NCBI RefSeq assembly: GCF_903915725.1
Contig: NZ_CAIWTY010000077.1
Location: 1 to 64,000 of the forward strand
Reading direction: 5' to 3'
Origin: an uncultured Rhodopila sp.
GTDB taxonomy: Bacteria; Pseudomonadota; Alphaproteobacteria; Acetobacterales; Acetobacteraceae
Length of the DNA: 64,000 bases
The position numbers and the translations under genes were made by a program. Of the stretch, positions 62,529-64,000 are shown piece by piece; within the stretch, counting starts at the first letter, position 1; each line of letters starts with the position of its first letter. The notes under the pieces were generated by a model. It saw nothing but the letters and a program-made list of their open reading frames with translations. It did no database searches and had not been told where the DNA came from.

Positions 62529-63206
62529 ATGACGCAGCCGGCCGGATCGCCTAGACTCCGGCCGATGCGATTGAAGAGCGATTTTGTCCCGCCAAGCCCG
62601 TCCGAACGGATCGCGGACGGCGTTGTGCAGGGCATCAACGTGCTGTTGGCGGCGGCGGGGTGTGTGGCTCTGGGCGTGCTGGTTGAACCCTACACGACCG
62701 CGCCGCGCGCCGCAGCCCTGGCGGCGTACGGCGCGGGTCTGCTGGCGATGGTCGGGTGCTCCGCGCTGTATGCCTGGGGGCGTCTCGGCCGCCGGCGGGA
62801 GCTGTTTCGCCATCTCGACCAGGCGGCGATCTTCGTCATGATCGCCGGGACCTATACCCCGCTCATTCTGGCCGCGCCCACCGGGTCCCACAGGCTCGGG
62901 CTGCTGGCTGTGATCTGGGCCATCGCCGTCGCCGGCGCCCTGCTGAAGCTGCTCGCACCACGCCGCTTCGAGCCGTTCGTGGTGCCGCTGTATCTGATCA
63001 TGGGCTGGGCGATACTATCCGATCCCGGATTGATCCTGAGTCTGCCTGCGGCGGTGGCAGCACTGCTGGTCGCCGGCGGGGTGCTCTACAGCGTCGGCGT
63101 CATCTTTCACCTGGCCCGGATGCGCTACCAGGAGGCGATCTGGCACGGCTTCGTGCTCGCCGCTGCCGCCTGTCATTACGCCGCGATCGTGCGCGCCGTG
63201 GCCTGA
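62529..63206 (+). CDS. Hemolysin III / PAQR-family membrane protein
   Basis: The 225-residue protein has about seven membrane helices. Family signatures are SALYAWGRLGRRRELFRHLD followed by QAAIFVMIAGTYTP in helices 2-3 and YQEAIWHGFVLAAAACHYAA at the end, with the conserved metal-binding D and His residues of the CREST/PAQR superfamily. An ATG at 62565 (MRLKSDFVPP) may be the true start. Role uncertain; such proteins are linked to membrane homeostasis. Confidence 0.88.
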   Translation: MTQPAGSPRLRPMRLKSDFVPPSPSERIADGVVQGINVLLAAAGCVALGVLVEPYTTAPRAAALAAYGAGLLAMVGCSALYAWGRLGRRRELFRHLDQAAIFVMIAGTYTPLILAAPTGSHRLGLLAVIWAIAVAGALLKLLAPRRFEPFVVPLYLIMGWAILSDPGLILSLPAAVAALLVAGGVLYSVGVIFHLARMRYQEAIWHGFVLAAAACHYAAIVRAVA

Positions 63207-63228
63207 ACTCGCGTCAGGGAGAACTCCG

Positions 63229-63459
63229 CTACCAGTCTTCCCGGCTGCCGATGGTCATGATCGCCCCGCCGATGGCAATCGATCCGAACGTCACCACCAG
63301 CCCAAAGGTCAGCAGCGCGAATGCGATCCACCCACCCTGCGTGTTCAGCACCAGATCCCGCAAGGAACCGATATTGGTCGCGACCATCCCGACCGAGGCA
63401 ACCACCCCGGCGAGGCAGCCTGCCAGCACATGCGGCAGAACGTAGCGGAGCACTTCCAT
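63229..63459 (-). CDS. Small inner-membrane protein
   Basis: The 76-residue product has two hydrophobic segments, VLAGCLAGVVASVGMVATNI and GWIAFALLTFGLVVTFGSIA, ending IMTIGSREDW. LRDLVLNTQGG links them. The layout is that of a conserved small alphaproteobacterial membrane protein, but I cannot name the family. The next minus-strand gene upstream is ohr, beyond a strong hairpin. Confidence 0.65.
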   Translation of the reverse strand: MEVLRYVLPHVLAGCLAGVVASVGMVATNIGSLRDLVLNTQGGWIAFALLTFGLVVTFGSIAIGGAIMTIGSREDW

Positions 63460-63476
63460 ATCGTGCTAACGTATAA

Positions 63477-63509
63477 GCGGGTGCCGGTTCCCCGGCACCC
63501 GCTTTGTTT
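63477..63509. terminator. Strong intrinsic terminator
   Basis: GCGGGTGCCGG (63477-63487) pairs perfectly with CCGGCACCCGC (63492-63502) around TTCC; TTTGTTT follows on the plus strand. On the minus strand the hairpin is followed by TTATACGTT. It lies just downstream of ohr and upstream of the small membrane gene, so its likely job is ending ohr transcription, though the better T-run points the other way. Confidence 0.75.
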
Positions 63510-63572
63510 CACTCATTTAACGCGATCGTGTTGGCGGACGGCGGGTGCCCCCATCCGGCCCTCTGATCCCGC

Positions 63573-63998
63573 TCAGACCACGGTCAGCTTGACCGCCACG
63601 TTGTTGCGGGTCGCGTTGGAATACGGGCACACCTGATGCGCCTTCTCCACCAGCTCCTCCGCGGCCTTGTGCTCCACACCCGGCAAAGCGATCTTCAAGG
63701 CGACATCGATGCCGAACCCGCCCTCGCTGCGCGGGCCGATGCCGACGGTGGCGGTGACGCTGGCATTGTCGGGGACCTTCGGGCCGCCCTGCGACGCCAC
63801 GAACTTCATGGCGCCGAGGAAGCAGGCCGAATACCCGGCGGCGAACAACTGCTCCGGATTGTTCCCCGTCCCACCGCCGCCGCCCAATTCCTTCGGCGTG
63901 CTGAGCTTGACGTCCAGGCTGCCATCCTCGGTGGCGGCATGGCCGTCGCGGCCCCCGGTCGCGGTGGCGGTGGTGCGATACAGAACCTCAACAGGCAT
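63573..63998 (-). CDS. ohr: Organic hydroperoxide resistance protein, OsmC/Ohr family
   Basis: The 141-residue thiol peroxidase reduces organic hydroperoxides using lipoylated partners. The peroxidatic Cys is in [17 protein letters not shown] and the resolving Cys in [30 protein letters not shown] is an Ohr signature. Its promoter region lies beyond the window, so an OhrR operator cannot be judged. It complements the AhpC/AhpD pair at 23-24 kb. Confidence 0.94.
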   Translation of the reverse strand: MPVEVLYRTTATATGGRDGHAATEDGSLDVKLSTPKELGGGGGTGNNPEQLFAAGYSACFLGAMKFVASQGGPKVPDNASVTATVGIGPRSEGGFGIDVALKIALPGVEHKAAEELVEKAHQVCPYSNATRNNVAVKLTVV

Positions 63999-64000
63999 GG

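Overview
The window is a high-GC stretch of bacterial chromosome. It most probably comes from an alphaproteobacterium of the Rhodospirillales, perhaps Acetobacteraceae. The evidence is gene content and order: ctrA divergent from fliI-fliJ, the dusB(nifR3)-ntrB-ntrC-ntrY-ntrX operon, a DUF1013/TrcR gene, a DUF1192 gene, an hsp20 gene with an RpoH-type promoter and a ROSE-like thermometer, and a hopanoid-modification cluster. The taxonomic placement is inferred; no rRNA, tRNA, CRISPR array or intact insertion sequence was seen.

Layout. 1-4.3 kb: a partial hypothetical gene, a 600-base gap with an imperfect inverted repeat, then ppiD and trpE. 4.3-6.2 kb: a transfer scar with integrase and DUF29 relics beside an atypical SGNH-hydrolase-like gene. 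6.3-12.9 kb: pyruvate dehydrogenase (aceE, aceF, lpdA) on the minus strand. 13-17.4 kb: a LysR fragment, an effector-binding protein, purE/purK and several small alphaproteobacterial proteins (two DUF465, TrcR, DUF1192). 17.4-21.9 kb: heat-shock gene, an SPFH protein with a partner, ada and a PEP-CTERM-type secreted protein. 22-26 kb: the oxyR/ahpC-ahpD peroxide module and a GT39-like membrane protein. 26.2-29.4 kb: a receiver-domain protein, fliJ, fliI and ctrA. 29.4-37.2 kb: mixed accessory genes (PLD nuclease, Uma2, cupin, GMC oxidoreductase, LpxR) and a MoxR/VWA pair. 37.4-46 kb: isoprenoid and hopanoid genes, hpnH-ispH facing ispA-dxs-hpnM-hpnI-hpnJ. 46-49.4 kb: two tiny coupled genes and ligD. 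49.6-57 kb: dusB-ntrBC-ntrYX. 57-58.8 kb: a second scar with a HicB antitoxin relic and a collapsed NRPS (condensation fragment, A10 tail, PCP-TE). 58.9-64 kb: GST, uronate-dehydrogenase-like, amidase, a frameshifted relic, hemolysin-III, a small membrane protein and ohr.

How parts work together. The dxs/ispH/ispA genes supply isoprenoid precursors next to the hpn genes that extend and decorate hopanoids, and stop/start overlaps from dxs to hpnJ suggest coupled translation. The Ntr operon couples tRNA modification with two sensor/regulator pairs. OxyR, AhpC, AhpD and Ohr are peroxide-defence genes. A family of intergenic palindromes, in seven full or half copies, punctuates the window; one copy lies between aceE and aceF and one half copy forms the 5' end of the LysR fragment.
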